From contig JAUIMM010000601.1 in NCBI GenBank assembly GCA_031769625.1, forward strand, positions 5,170,001-5,234,000: 64,000 nt of DNA, in the 5' to 3' direction. The DNA comes from Taudactylus pleione (taxonomy: Eukaryota > Chordata > Amphibia > Anura > Myobatrachidae). Shown in pieces: positions 34,105-45,533 of this stretch. The notes beneath the pieces were generated by a model that saw only the letters and a program-made list of their open reading frames with translations, was not told the DNA's origin and did no database searches. Both the position numbers and the translations under genes were made by a program. Within the stretch, counting starts at the first letter, position 1. Each line of letters opens with the position of its first letter.

Positions 34105-34450
34105 TTATTTTTTTAGCACTTGGGGGGAGCACCCCTGATGGACAGAGCACCCCCTGGACAACACTACAGCACTCCTTTAGGACTGGGACACTGCACAGGA
34201 CTTTGGAGTGGACACAGCCCCTATGGAGAACTGACTGCACAACACAGTCCAGCCAGCCCCTATTGACTTTGAAGTAGTGGACACAGCCCCTATTAACAAC
34301 AGCAGCACAGCACAACACAGCCAGCCCCTATGGACTTTGAAGTAGTGGACAACAGCAGCACTACACTACACTACACTACACAGCCCTAACTCCCACCCTC
34401 CCTCTTCACTGTCCACAGCCGAGTGAGAAAATGGCGCCGACGTGTGTACC

Positions 34451-34457
34451 TTATATA
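34451..34457 (-). promoter_or_regulatory. Possible TATA box for the hAT transposase
   Basis: TATATAA on the minus strand lies 160 bp inside the right terminus and faces the transposase gene, with the 160 bp array between them. If used, the array would be in the 5' untranslated region or an intron. No transcript evidence is available. Confidence 0.35.
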
Positions 34458-35518
34458 GGATCCAAAACCCGCGAGACTCGGAAGGCGGGAAGATGACGTT
34501 TTGCCTAGATTTCAGATCCGAGTCAGGCGGGAAAAGTCGAGCCTGACTCGGATCGGACTCGGATCGGGGGGGCTCGGGGGGGTTCGGATTTCAGAAATCC
34601 GAACCCGCTCACCCCTAGTATGTATGTAATAAAACTGTACTTTCACAGTGTGTGTGTTGTGTGTTTTTTTACACATTTCTTTACAGGTGAACCACAGGTA
34701 CCAGTGGGCCATTAATGCCCCGCATGCTGATACTTGTGGTTCTCCAAGTGCCAGCATGCGGGGGAGGCTTGCTCGGACCTGCAGTTCAACTGTAAAGACA
34801 ATGTTGTTAATTTTATTTTTTACACACCACATACACTATCAACCCACCACCAACCGCCAGGGGTGGCGGGGATAGCCCAGGGCTATCAGCCTAGGCCACG
34901 GTTGCCCTGGAGAGGGGGACCCCTTTATTGGGGGGGTCCCCAACTCCCCATGGAATCCTGGCCTGGGCTGACTAGCGGTCAGGACTGATGTTATGGCTGG
35001 GGGGGCTCGGTGAAAGGGCTCCCCTGGCTGTGGCATCAGCCCCCCACTAGAAAGGGTCTGGTGCTGGTTTTAGTTATAGGGGGTCCCCTACGCATTTTTT
35101 TCCCCCCTATAATTAAAATCAGGACTGGCCCTGCAGCCTGGTGAGTGGTACCTAAGTTACGGTGAAACCCTACTCTGGCTGGCAAGTCCGGGGCTGGTTA
35201 GCCCTTTGGGAGGGAGACCTAACGTCAATGTTTTTACAAAAATGTACCCTAAAAATAAAAAATAAACCAGTCTGCACATATTTCACTGATATGTGCAGCC
35301 TGCTTGTTCGGGAGAGAAATTCGGACGGTGAAATCGGGACTTAAAAATGGACAGGATTGACCAAATACACCATCAATCAAAACCATCCTGTCAAACTGGG
35401 ACCTTGGTAAATTCCCGATTTTTTAAGTGAAAAAAACGGCCGTTTTTGATCGATCCTATCCGAGTTGAAAAATGGGACAAATTGGGACCAAATCGAATCT
35501 TAGTAAATTTACCCCATT

Positions 35519-35882
35519 GGGTCTGAATAGTGTAAGGGGTATACATGCCCACATGGCACTGTTCACAATCACACAGCAATGCCCACAGCTCCTCTGCTTC
35601 TAACAATAGAAGTATTTTCTGCCCAAGGCCCATGTTGCCCTTAGTCTCTGATTCAAGTAGCAGTGATGTGTGGCCATCGGCTGCAAATTGAATACCCTCA
35701 TTGTCTCTGTACCCTGGATTACAGATGTATCTTCATACACCTAGCATCCATATGCCACACGGGGCAAGATGCCCAGGCCATCTGAGATGCAGCGTACCAT
35801 CTTTTTCTAAATTTTGTTATCTATTCGCTTTGCAGATGCAGGTAAACACCACTCAGTGTGTACTAGAGACGCTTCGCTGCGA
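35519..35882. other. Non-coding stretch, nothing recognised
   Basis: No repeat boundary or coding frame seen. Confidence 0.4.
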
Positions 35883-35890
35883 CTTTAAAC

Positions 35891-36239
35891 CATATTTGCC
35901 GACTTCTACACTTTCCTCCCCGGGAGAAGCCTCAGGTTGGGGGCGGGGACGAATGAGTCGCATCATTAAGCACCGCCCCTTGTGGTAATTTGCAGCGAAT
36001 GCCGCATATTTAAATATGAGGCAGGGCCAAATAAAACGATTCTCATAGAAACAAGCCATTAGGTCCCGCCCTCTACTCGCGGACCCACCAATCCCTGGGA
36101 ATATTCTCCCCATTCTGCCAACTTCACTAGGAACTTAAGTGGGCGGAATGTGGGAGAAGTGCCTACTCTTCCACGGGTGCGGGGGGCTACCCAAAAAATC
36201 GGGAGCCACCCACAGGTCCCAGGAGGGTAGGCAAGTATG
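35891..36239. mobile_element. hAT-like MITE, CATACTTGCC ends
   Basis: Left end CATATTTGCCGACTT and inverted right end CATACTTGCCTACCCTCCTGG. The flanking 8-mers CTTTAAAC (35883-35890) and CTTTAACC (36240-36247) match at 7 of 8, supporting hAT-type insertion. Non-coding; same family as 2196-2399. Confidence 0.65.
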
Positions 36240-36365
36240 CTTTAACCACACAGGAATTAGTTTTAAATATGTTCAAAGTCACAGAATAAGCACAATGGAA
36301 TATGGCGTGAGAAAAATCTGTGAGCGCTCGCATCGACCCACTTCATTTCATGAATTTATTTAGAC

Positions 36366-36806
36366 CAGTGGTCGCCAACCTTAATTGGGGTGTGAGCTAC
36401 TCAAGATAAATGAAATGTCCTGAAGAGCTACTAAAATTGTAGAAAAAAAAATCATATCTGTAGTGTGTCCATGTTAAGCGGCCTAGCAACTTACTGTGTA
36501 ATACTGCAGGCTCTTATTCTGGAGAAATGCCTTGCCTTATCAAGATAATTAAATCCAGACAGTACTGGCCCGGAGTCACTTGTGGTGTCAGTCATGTATT
36601 TTTCCGCTCTGCCATGGGTGGACCCACAGGGAAGCGTGTCAGGTGATTGTCGTAGCAGCTATGGCAATCATCTGACATGCTTCTCCATGGCTCCACCCAT
36701 GACGTCGACGCCACAGGGGAGCGCGCATCACAGGCCCCATCACTTCCTCATAGTTGAATCTGAGCTACCGAAATTATGACTGCAAGCTACGGGTTGGCGA
36801 CCACTG
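36366..36806. mobile_element. hAT MITE, CAGTGGTCGCCAACC ends
   Basis: Exact 15 bp terminal inverted repeats CAGTGGTCGCCAACC, flanked by a perfect 8 bp duplication ATTTAGAC (36358-36365 and 36807-36814). 441 bp, non-coding, with internal dyads (GGTGATTGTCGTAGC...GCTATGGCAATCATCTGACATGC). Confidence 0.9.
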
Positions 36807-36814
36807 ATTTAGAC

Positions 36815-37936
36815 TTAGTTGCAGACCCATATACAAATGTTGCACATTAAATTGATAAGTGCAACCTAGAAATGTAGTATTCTTGCTTCTAATTGTTTTA
36901 TTTATGTAAATAAGACGTTCATTTTGAACGAAAAAGACCCTCATTACGGCCGAGTCACCCAGTATTTGCTGCGACTAGAGCCACAGTGTATGAGGGCACA
37001 TCTGTACTTATATGATTAACATTTGCAATAATTATACACAGCAAAGGATATATTATATCCATTTATATACAGCGATTATATTATCTGCTTCATGTACACA
37101 GGAGACATTTTGTCATCATTGCCAAGTTTCACTGGAACTATCTAAACATATTACAAGTAAACCACCTTACTACTCATATGCAGTAGTACTACAGTATTTA
37201 TAAATAATAGTTACTCCTTCTTTCAGATGACTACATTTAATCCACCCATACGATGACTGTAAGTTCCTAATGTTACACCTTAAATAGTTGTTATATGTGT
37301 CACACCTACTGCAGTGCTGGCACATGCAAATCTCTTCCGCATCATTTTTTTTCTCCCCTCTCTGTAACTCCTCTGACATAAATGAATGAACTACATTTAT
37401 GTCTTCTAATTTACTTTTGATTTTTGCTGGTGATTCAGCAAGGATCGCAATTGCAAAGCTGCATGCAGGCTATAGATATATGATGTATGCATGCAGGCAG
37501 CTTTGCAATTATTTCCTAGCTATTATACAAATGCACCATGAGGTGTAGGACACCCCTGCTGCATTTGTCATCCCAGCACTGCGACGGAGGTCTCAGGCTG
37601 GAATCACCATCGCGACCATCAGTGGTCGATGGTCACGTTGCTGGATGGTGCAGGGACGTCAGCCAGCTGATTAAGCCTCAGCCTACTCAGGCTGGCCAGC
37701 TTGCGAGCCCAGGACACAGTCCCTGGGCTTGCCACTCCCAAAAAACGGGGCAGACACCCCCCCGTTTCCAGAAACGCCAGTCGACTCAACCCATACTTGC
37801 CAACTCTCCCTCATTGTCATCGAGACTACCTGAAATAGTAGCAATCTCCCTGTCTCCCTGAAGAGCCTAGCGATCTCCCTGATTGCACCTTACCCCCATT
37901 ATGAAGCTGTTATATTTAAAAAAAAAAAAACAGAGA
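36815..37936. other. Non-coding; one hairpin and a hAT-like end
   Basis: 37448-37512 holds an inverted repeat (AATTGCAAAGCTGCATGCA against its complement around a TATAGATATATGATGTAT loop). CATACTTGCCAACTCTCCC at 37793 is the left end of the CATACTTGCC hAT-like family; its other end is missing, and Tc1 copy B lies about 145 bp downstream. No gene. Confidence 0.4.
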
Positions 37937-37938
37937 TA

Positions 37939-39587
37939 CAGTCAGGTCCATAAATATTGGGACATTGACAGAATTTTCATAGTTTGTCCTCTATTCACCA
38001 CCACAATGGCTTTGAAATGAAACAAACAAGATGTGATTTAACTGCAGACTTTCAGATTTAATTTGAGGGTAATTACATCCAAATCATGTGAACGGTGTAG
38101 GAATTACAACGGTTTCTATATGTGCCTCCCACTTTTTAAGGGGCCAAAAGTAATGGGACAAACTAAACAATCCTAAATCTAACTTTCACTTTTTAATACT
38201 TTGTTGCAAATCCTTTGCAGGCAATTACAGCCTGAAGTCTGGAACGCATAGACATCACCAGATGCTGGGTTTCATCCCTGGTGATGCTCTGCCAGGCCTC
38301 TACTGCAAATGTATTCAGTTCCTGCTTGTTCTTGGGGCATTTTCCCTTCAGTTTTGTCTTTATCAAGTGAAATGCATGCTCAATCGGATTCAGGTCAGGG
38401 GATTGACTTGGCCATTGCATAACATTCCACATTTTAGCCTTAAAAAACTCTTTGGTTGCTTTTGCAGTATGCTTCGGGTCATTGTCCATCTGCTCTGTGA
38501 AGCGCTGTCCAATGAGTTCTGAAGCATCTGACTGAATATGAGCATATAACATTGCCCGAAACACTTCAGAATTCATTCTGCTGCTTTTGCTAGCAGTCAC
38601 ATCATCAATAAATACAAGGGAACCAGTTCCATTGGCAGCCATACATGCCCACGCCATGACACTACCACCACCATGCTTCACTGATGAGGTGGTATGTTTT
38701 GGATCATGAGCAGTTCCTTTCCTTCTCTTCTCTTCCCATCACTCTGGTACAAGTTGATCTTTGTCTCATCTGTCAATAGGATGTTGTTCCAGAACTGTAA
38801 TGGCTTTTTTAGATGTTGTTTGGCAAACTCTAATCTGGTCTTCCTGTTTTTGTGGCTCACCAATGGTTTGCATCTTGTGGTGAACCATCTATATTCACTC
38901 TTCTGAAGTCTTCTCTTGATTGTTGACTTTGACACATAAACATCTACCTCCTGGAGAGTGTTCTTGAGTTGGCCAACTGTTGTGAAGGGGTTTTTCTTCA
39001 CCAGGGAAATAATTCTTTTGTCATCCACCACAGTTGTTTTCCGTGGTCTTCCGGGTCTTTTGGTGTTGCTGAGCTCTCCGATGCATTCTTTCTTTTTAAG
39101 AATGTTCCAAACAGTTGATTTGGCCACACCTAATGTTTTTGCTATCTCTCTGATGGGTTTGTTTTGATTTTTCAGCTCAGCCTAATGATGGCTTGCTTCA
39201 CTGATAGTGACAGCTCTTTGGATCTCATATTGAGAGTTGACAGCAACTGATTCCAAATGCAAATGTCACAACTAGAATCAACTCCAGACCTTTTACCTGC
39301 TTAATTGATAATGACATAACGAGGGAATAGCCCACACCTGTCCATGAAACAGCTTTTTAGTTGATAGTTCCATTACTTTTGGCCCCTTAAAAAGTGGGAG
39401 GCACATATAGAAACCGTTGTAATTCCTACACCATTCACCTGATTTGGATGTAATTACCCTCAAATTAAATCTGAAAGTCTGCAGTTAAAGCACATCTTGT
39501 TTGTTTCATTTCAAAACCACAATGGTGGTGAATAGTGGCCAAAATCGGAAAATTCTGTCAATGTCCCAATATTTATGGACCTGACTG
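37939..39587 (-). mobile_element. Tc1/mariner element, copy B
   Basis: Ends CAGTCAGGTCCATAAATATT and its exact inverted counterpart are flanked by TA (37937-37938, 39588-39589). The long inverted repeats of about 225 bp include AAAGTGGGAGGCACATATAG and its complement. It is 1649 bp and nearly the same sequence as copy A, so both derive from one family burst. Confidence 0.93.
38193..39237 (-). pseudogene. Tc1 transposase, copy B, frameshifted
   Basis: The minus strand encodes the same Tc1 transposase as copy A in three pieces. The N-terminus at about 39127-39220 carries five extra bases (GAGCT) relative to copy A, giving a stop near 39180. The middle part (38678-39127) includes the KRPGRPRK AT-hook-like patch and LTDETK, with Leu replacing the usual Trp before the first catalytic Asp. 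A 7 bp deletion near 38727 (copy A has CCATACT extra) shifts the frame before the C-terminal part (38193-38681). That part retains QMDNDPKH and SPDLNPIEH. Two independent indels make it non-functional. Confidence 0.88.
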
Positions 39588-39600
39588 TATATACATTCAT

Positions 39601-39704
39601 ATGGGATCATTAGTATCATTTCCCTGCATTGGTTATAAGGCACAATAATCCCTATGGCTACATGCATTTTCAGTGTGTTTTCATCAACAAACAGATCTTA
39701 CTAA
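39601..39704 (+). repeat. Dispersed repeat, left half of occupied copy
   Basis: Matches the reverse complement of the segment at 15130-15356 up to AGATCTTACTAA. The remainder of the repeat resumes at 47635 after the nested insertion. Confidence 0.8.
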
Positions 39705-41163
39705 TACCACTTTTACACCGGAGCTAAAACACGTGTTTTTGAAGTGTTAACCTGGGCAGCTCCCTGCTGTAAAAGGGGGGAGAGTTAGATCGCCGGGTCG
39801 AGTGACCCGGCAATCCAACCCAGGTAACTAGCAGGGTTTAACACGGGCGTAGCCCATGAAACCTTGCTGTGAGAACAGCGCACTCCGGGTCACGATGACC
39901 TGGAGTGCGCTGCTAGCCGGCCGATTGGTCCGGCTTCAGTGGCGCTTGGAGATGGCGTCATCTCCAAGCGACCACTTTCACTCCGCAAAAGCCGGGTCTA
40001 TGCAGACCCGACTGCAGTGTGAGCGTAATATCCCGAGTCGGCGCCGGCAAAATTCCGGGTCTGATCCGGATAGGAACTTTGGCCCTCATTAAGAGCCGCT
40101 CGTAAGCGGCCGTACGCTCATAGTGAACCGATGTTGTGCAACCACGCATGCGCCGGTATAACAATGCGCATGTGCGTACGGCTGATTGCGATGTTTTTTT
40201 CCGTCGTTCGTCGACTAGCTAACAGGAAGTGACATGTCAAATGTGATTGACAGAACAGCCCGTTTTGGGGCGTTGACGGGGGTGGAGATGGGAAAACGCA
40301 GGCGTGTCGAGGCGTTTTTTGGGCGTACATAAATTATCTCAAGCGAACGGCCAATGTGAACGGAACAAGTGATACGTCACTGTCTGATCCACTTTCCAGT
40401 CAAACTGCTCGTTCAGCTTGTGGTCTGGTATTCTCTACCGCAATGACGATGGTCTTTTCCTCCTTCCTGTGCCTCTTCGATGTTTATCCGATTTATCAAT
40501 TGTTGCCAGAAAAACAATCAACTTAGAATTGAAAACAAGCTTGTAATGTGTTTCTCAAATAGTATTTTTTTAGTAGCACAAAACCGTACGCAGGTGAACT
40601 ACTCAGCTGATCATTTCAGGATTAGACAATCAATTAGCGTACCAATTTTTGTGAAAAATATGTTATTTTGCATTTTGTATTGGGAGTTATTTTATTGCAA
40701 CAATATTGTCATTATGTTTGTGTTTTTTCTTCATTTTTAAGGGGCCAAGAAAAAACTCATCCTTTTTTTTTGGCAAAGTGTTCATTAAAACTCCTAAATG
40801 GTCTTTAACCCTTTGGTTTCTGAATCCAAAATAATGTGTAGATTTCCGTTCATTTTTTTTGGTGGTTTTTTGCGGGATTACCTATGAACCAGTTTTTGAA
40901 TAATTTCACAATACAATTGAGCAGATTTGCCAGATGTTTTATTTTTTCAACACATTTTTTTTTTACGTGTAATTGTCATAAATCACATCTGTATAACGTA
41001 AATAAATTAAAAAACAAACAAACACACAAACACAAATAGTGGCAGTTGCCCAACACAAAATAACACAATTTAAAAACAATTCACAAGAAAGGAGAGGGAA
41101 GTTTTGGCCCTTAAGGAATATGGGGCAAGCACAGAAGGAATGTGGGAAAATTAGCCAGTGCTG

Positions 41164-42449
41164 TCATCGCCTTTTGGGCCGTTTGGCCGGGGTAGGGTGG
41201 GAGCCTGACCGGGTCCGGGAGGTCCTTCGGCTGGCCTGTCCAGAGGCAGATGTTGGGGCCTCTGGACTAGGCATAGGGCTAGGCACATTTGGAGGGATGG
41301 CTGTTGTTGTGCCAGAGGTGGAGGGTCCTGATGTTCCGGCAGGAAGGGAGGCCGGCTCCACCATGTGCTGGCGAACGAGCTGCTCCAGGGCATTTGCAAT
41401 CCTGATGTTGGCCCCAGTATTTGCGGCCAGGACCTGAGCAATGGTCACGTTGGCCGCAGCATTTTGCTCCATGGCCTCCACTACCCGTAGCAGACTGGCA
41501 TGCATCCTTAGCAGAATCTCCGTGTGGTGATCCGATTTAAAATTGAGATCCGTGAGGAGGGCCACTGCCTGCGACGGGGATTGCCCTGGACTGGCTTCTG
41601 CAGGGTCCCCAGCCGGATCTGCTTCCTCCCCTGCAGAGCCAGCAGAAATTCTGCGGCCAAGGCTCCCCTCTGGAGCAGACTCATCCGCCTGTGTCTCTGT
41701 GAAAAAAATGAGAAAAGAGTAACATTAGAATCTACATATTGTCACAAACACATTTCAGAGTTGGTAACATAACAACATTTACCTGGGACAACATGAGGAG
41801 CCGCAAAGTCTGGCATGTCCGTATCCATGTTGAACACGCCAAACACCTCCTCATCCTTCACACACCCCTGGGCCAGCTCTTCCAAGTCATTAAGCTCCAA
41901 TGACACAGGGGTGGGACCCCCACCTGTCCCCCTTGCATGCCTAGCCCTATCAGCCAGTTTTTGCTTCAGCCGATATTTGAAATCGCTCCATCTGTGGGTG
42001 AAAAAGTTGGCATTATTCCTGCAGTATTTGGCCCTGTAACCACTTTTTATTAAAATGTAGTTTTTACGTACCAGCGTTTGACATCTCGGGTTGCACGGTC
42101 AAACTCACCCACCCTATTGACAGCACTGGCTATGTCATCCCACATTTTCCACTTCTGGCTTGCACCCATATTCCTTTCTGCCTGTGGCAGGTTGTCATGG
42201 CACATTTGGACCAAAACCTCCATATCCTTTCTTGTGAATTGTGGCTGCCTTTTTTTTTTAGTTTGTTTCTTAGGCCGACTAGGCCCAGCAGCCTCTGACA
42301 TGGCATCCTCCACTCCTTTTGTAAAAAACATTTTTAAAATTTGTATGTCAAATGTTCCCAAAATTATTGGTATAAATAATCCTTTAATACAAAAGAAACA
42401 AATACTTACCGGGCGCCTCTTGCACAGTGTTTTGCTGCTCTGTAGCCAT
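41164..42449 (-). pseudogene. Harbinger Myb/SANT-like gene 1, four exons
   Basis: Exons at 42410-42449, 42072-42315, 41783-41991 and 41164-41696 are joined by GT-AG introns and stay in one frame for 342 codons. Exon 2 has a Myb/SANT-like domain (FTRKDMEVLVQM... WDDIASAVNRVG, ending DVKR), completed by WSDFKYRLKQKLA in exon 3. Exon 4 has a helical, Ala-rich segment (VVEAMEQNAAANVTIAQVLA) that suits self-association, then a Pro/Ser-rich basic tail (AKRPKRR). In Harbinger systems such a protein binds the element ends and helps bring the transposase to the nucleus. One defect: the codon across exons 2 and 3 is TG|A, a stop, where an Arg (CGA) would fit the KR-R-WSD context. That looks like CpG decay. 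Promoter not identified. Confidence 0.75.
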
Positions 42450-43078
42450 TTTAGAAAGTCAAGTTTCACTACAGCAGACCGTTTGTGAATTTCAGTGACG
42501 TATTTATACATGCGTCAGCATTATTCGTCCGCATCATTGATTGTGCGATCCTATTATCCGTCCTTAATTTGAGCAGGAAAATAAAGACTATTTATGGCTT
42601 CGTGCGACTCGAGTCGAGGTGGCGGGTGATGAATGTTGGAGGTTTAGCTTGGAGGAGTGGATTGTTGGCGTGGTTTGTGTTTGAGGCAGATTTTTGGAGT
42701 TTGTTATTGGTTTTGGTTTTCTGACTTTTTTAGTTTCTGTTCGCTTTTTTGGAATTGGTTTTTTTCTTTTTTGGTTCTTTTTTTAGTATGTCTTTTTAAA
42801 AACCTCCTTAAAAAATAATGGATCTAATAACCAAATGTTAGTACTTATTTATTTTATTTTTTTTAGTTATTTAGGCATTGCCCCATTGACGTTTTTGGAC
42901 TGTGACTTATTTGTCAGATTTTGGTAAGTTTCTTTTGGTTCATGAAGTTACAATTTCAGTGTGTTGGTCTTCGCATATGTTTTGCAGAGTCATTTTTTAT
43001 TTGGAATTTAAACAATCATGTCTTAACAAGAAATATAACATACTCTTTAGCGAAATATAGTTAGAGTTGTATTTAATT

Positions 43079-43300
43079 AAAAATGCGAACTATTTAGCGC
43101 ACTAATCTTTCCTTATTTCCCAGTAAAAAATGCTAACTATTTAGCGCACTAATGTTTCCTTATTACCCAGTAAAAAATGCGAACTATTTAGCGCAATAAT
43201 GTTTCCTTATTACCCAGTAAAAAATGCGAACTATTTAGCGCACTAATGTTTCCTTATTACCCAGTAAAAAATGCAAACTATTTAGCGCACTAATGTTTTT
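43079..43300. repeat. 47 bp tandem repeat, five copies
   Basis: Units of the form ATGCGAACTATTTAGCGCAC followed by TAATGTTTCCTTATTACCCAG start near 43083, 43130, 43178, 43225 and 43272. They lie about 300 bp upstream of the Harbinger transposase start codon, so they could be regulatory or transposase-binding sites. That is inference. Confidence 0.85.
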
Positions 43301-43585
43301 TGTCTGTAAAAAATGTAAAGTCATGTTTTACCACTAATTCTAGCGTGCTCCCTTCTATATTTTTTGGAAAAAAAATGTGTTTAGAATACAAGTTTTTGTG
43401 CTTTAAAAACTAAATATATTTTTAAATTTTGAAATGTAGGTTTTTCAACTCATGACAATACCCCGGCCTGTAAGCATCTTTGGATTTATTGGAAAAGATA
43501 AGTAGTTTTTTTGGTTCACATTTGTCTCAAACAATAACTACCTGGCTTACCATTTCAGGTTGATGTTTGTCGTATTATCTTGGCC

Positions 43586-44708
43586 ATGGTTCCAGAACCC
43601 GACCAACCTCAACTTCGTCCCAGGTGTAGGCCTCGTAGGCGTGCAAGGCCCCAGATATATAGAACACGTGTCACCCTTTTTGGAATGCCAGATGATGAGG
43701 TCTTAAGACAATACTGTCTTCCTCCACAAATCATCCTAGACACTCTCTCATTAATAGAGAGTGATCTTGAACGGCAAATTGTCAGTCCTACAGCAATACC
43801 ACCACTTACGCAATTAATGTCGGTGTTACATTTCTGTGCCTCAGGATCCTTTCAAACCACGGTGGGAATAGTTGCCGAAATCTCCCAATCCTCCTTTTCA
43901 AGGATCCTGAGGGCAGTGATGGCGGCCATTTTTAAACACCTCCATCATTTTATTCAAATGCCAGTGGATATGGGTTCCCTTAGTGTGGTGAAGGCCAATT
44001 TTTACCAAATAGCTGGCTTCCCACACATCATAGGGGTTGTGGATGGCACTCACATACCACTTCAGCCTCCAGCAAGGCTGGAGGCTATTTTTAGGAACCG
44101 CAAACACTTTCATTCACTGAATGTAATGGTGGTATGTGATGCCTCCCTCCAGATCCTGTCCCTGAATGCCAAATTCCCCCGGAGTTCACATCATTCCTTC
44201 GTCATCCGGCAATCAGGGATTTGGCACAAATTAGACAACCTACAAGCTGGTGATGCGTGGCTTCTGGGTAAGTTGACACCTTCCGTGGCAACCAAGGCAA
44301 AGCTTGTTACACAATGGTCCTGATGTTTGTTTTCATTTTTTCACAGGAGACAGTGGTTACCCTTGCACGCCCTGGCTGCTCACTCCTTATTTGGCTCACA
44401 CACCAGGGCCTCAAAGTGAGTATAATTCTGCACTTACAGCCACCAGGCAGGTGGTGGAGCGCTGTATCGGCCTTTTAAAAGGCCGATTCAGATGCCTCCA
44501 CCGCTCTGGTGGCGAGCTCATGTATTTGCCGGATATGGTTTCGAAAATTGTGGTCCTGTGTGGGATATTTCACAACATCGCCATAAGGAGTGGTGTCCCA
44601 ATGCAGCCAGAGGATGTCTTGCCTGAGGATGGCCCCCCCGAGGTTGGTCGGAGGTCAGTTTGTGGGGGGGCCATACGCGATGATGTGGTGGCCAGATATT
44701 TTAGGTAA
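43586..44708 (+). CDS. PIF/Harbinger transposase (HARBI1-like), two exons
   Basis: Exon 1 runs 43586-44267 and exon 2 44347-44708. The 79 bp intron has GTAAGT at its start and TTTTTTCACAG at its end, and the join keeps frame to give 347 residues, close to the length of vertebrate HARBI1. The DDE nuclease triad is visible: Asp153 in VVDGTHI, Asp229 in GDSGYP (formed across the splice) and Glu265 in VVERCIGLLKGRF. VVCDAS (Asp185) is also conserved. The N-terminal third has a basic patch (RPRCRPRRRARP, 11-22) and a helix-turn-helix-like region (about 70-110). No stop or frameshift is seen. A splice acceptor-like TTACCATTTCAG just before 43559 suggests a non-coding first exon. ATG 43586 was chosen as the first in-frame ATG; TTG at 43580 is not plausible. 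It cuts the element ends and needs a Myb-like partner. Confidence 0.9.
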
Positions 44709-45533
44709 TTATTGTCAAACATTTGGTTAATTGACACAATGTATACATGTTAGATTTTAATGGCCAATTTTAACATTTTTTTTTTATTTTTTGTCTTTTA
44801 TTCCCTAAAATTACCCGAAAAAACGATGCCTACTACCTGATCCCCAAAATTCTCTTCATGTGGCCACATTGGATATAACTTCGGGAACAATTATTTCTTC
44901 GCCTCATTTGTGGATTCATATTGGCCTGCTCCTTCTTACAACAGTTCTTGAGTGTTGTTTTTTTTTTTTTTTTGGGTGTTGTTTGTTTTTTGGCGTGTGT
45001 TTTCACTGTGTGAATTGTTTTGGCACAATTCACTTTCTGTTTATTATTTGTGTGTATTAAATTTTTGCTTGACGTTAAAAAGACTTTTCCTTGTTACATT
45101 AAAAGCATGTGTAACCTGGGCCAAAAAATGCAAACTTTCATAATGGCTAATCCTGTAATGTGTTAAATTGTTAAGTAGTTTAACATGCTTTGTGGCTAAA
45201 AAAAAACCCCAAAGGGATTATTGTGAATCAGTATGTTTTACAATCTAGGCCTAAGCAGGTTTGCTTTAATATTTACATTACCCACCCCAAAAAACAAAAA
45301 CAAAACCTGGTAATTCTCCAAACCTATTGGTATTGTTAGGTGTTTAATGTGCCAGCTTACATACTTACTTGAGCTTTCTAGAATCTAATTTACATTACTT
45401 AAAAACTCATGCTCCAATAGTCTACTTATGTAAGGTTAAACAATCTAATATTTACAGACAAGGAATGAGACTCTAATAAATCAAAATCTATTTTATTTTA
45501 ACCAACTTTTTGAGGGGGGAACAAACAAAAAAT

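Larger units (their letters stand above)
28225..34617 (-). mobile_element. Autonomous-looking hAT transposon, 6.4 kb
   Basis: Begins TAGGGGTGTGCACC and ends with inverted TAGGGGTGAGCGGG. It is flanked by a perfect 8 bp duplication GTATGTAT (28217-28224 and 34618-34625). It contains one uninterrupted transposase gene on the minus strand and a 13-copy 160 bp tandem array between that gene and the right end. Subterminal regions are rich in GGATCT/GATCCGA-type words (28260-28350, 34500-34600) that could be transposase sites. The perfect duplication and intact frame suggest recent movement. Confidence 0.92.
28063..35515. mobile_element. 1.05 kb Harbinger-like MITE split by a hAT element
   Basis: Ends GGGGTAAATTTACTAAGAT are present at 28063 and, inverted, at 35515, with similarity continuing through TTGGTCCCRATTTG (about 40 bp inverted repeat). 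The flanking 3 bp ATT (28060-28062, 35516-35518) fits a Harbinger-type duplication. Without the hAT element and its 8 bp duplication the host element is 1052 bp: 28063-28224 plus 34626-35515. The right part (34626-35515) is non-coding and has a GCATGCTG...CAGCATGC hairpin (34723-34758) and C/G-rich dyads. Confidence 0.8.

Noticed and set aside
31919..34277. Repeated plus-strand 70-codon frames (MLMHVRLLRTQF...)
   Set aside because: One per 160 bp repeat unit and overlapping from unit to unit, on the strand opposite the hAT transposase. A by-product of the array.
37538..37861. 107-codon plus-strand frame
   Set aside because: No domain and low-complexity Ser/Pro/Gln composition, and it runs into the CATACTTGCC repeat end at 37793.
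43586..44708. Host HARBI1 gene
   Set aside because: It is enclosed by Harbinger termini and a TTT duplication and accompanied by Myb-like genes within 7.5 kb, so it is an element-borne transposase.
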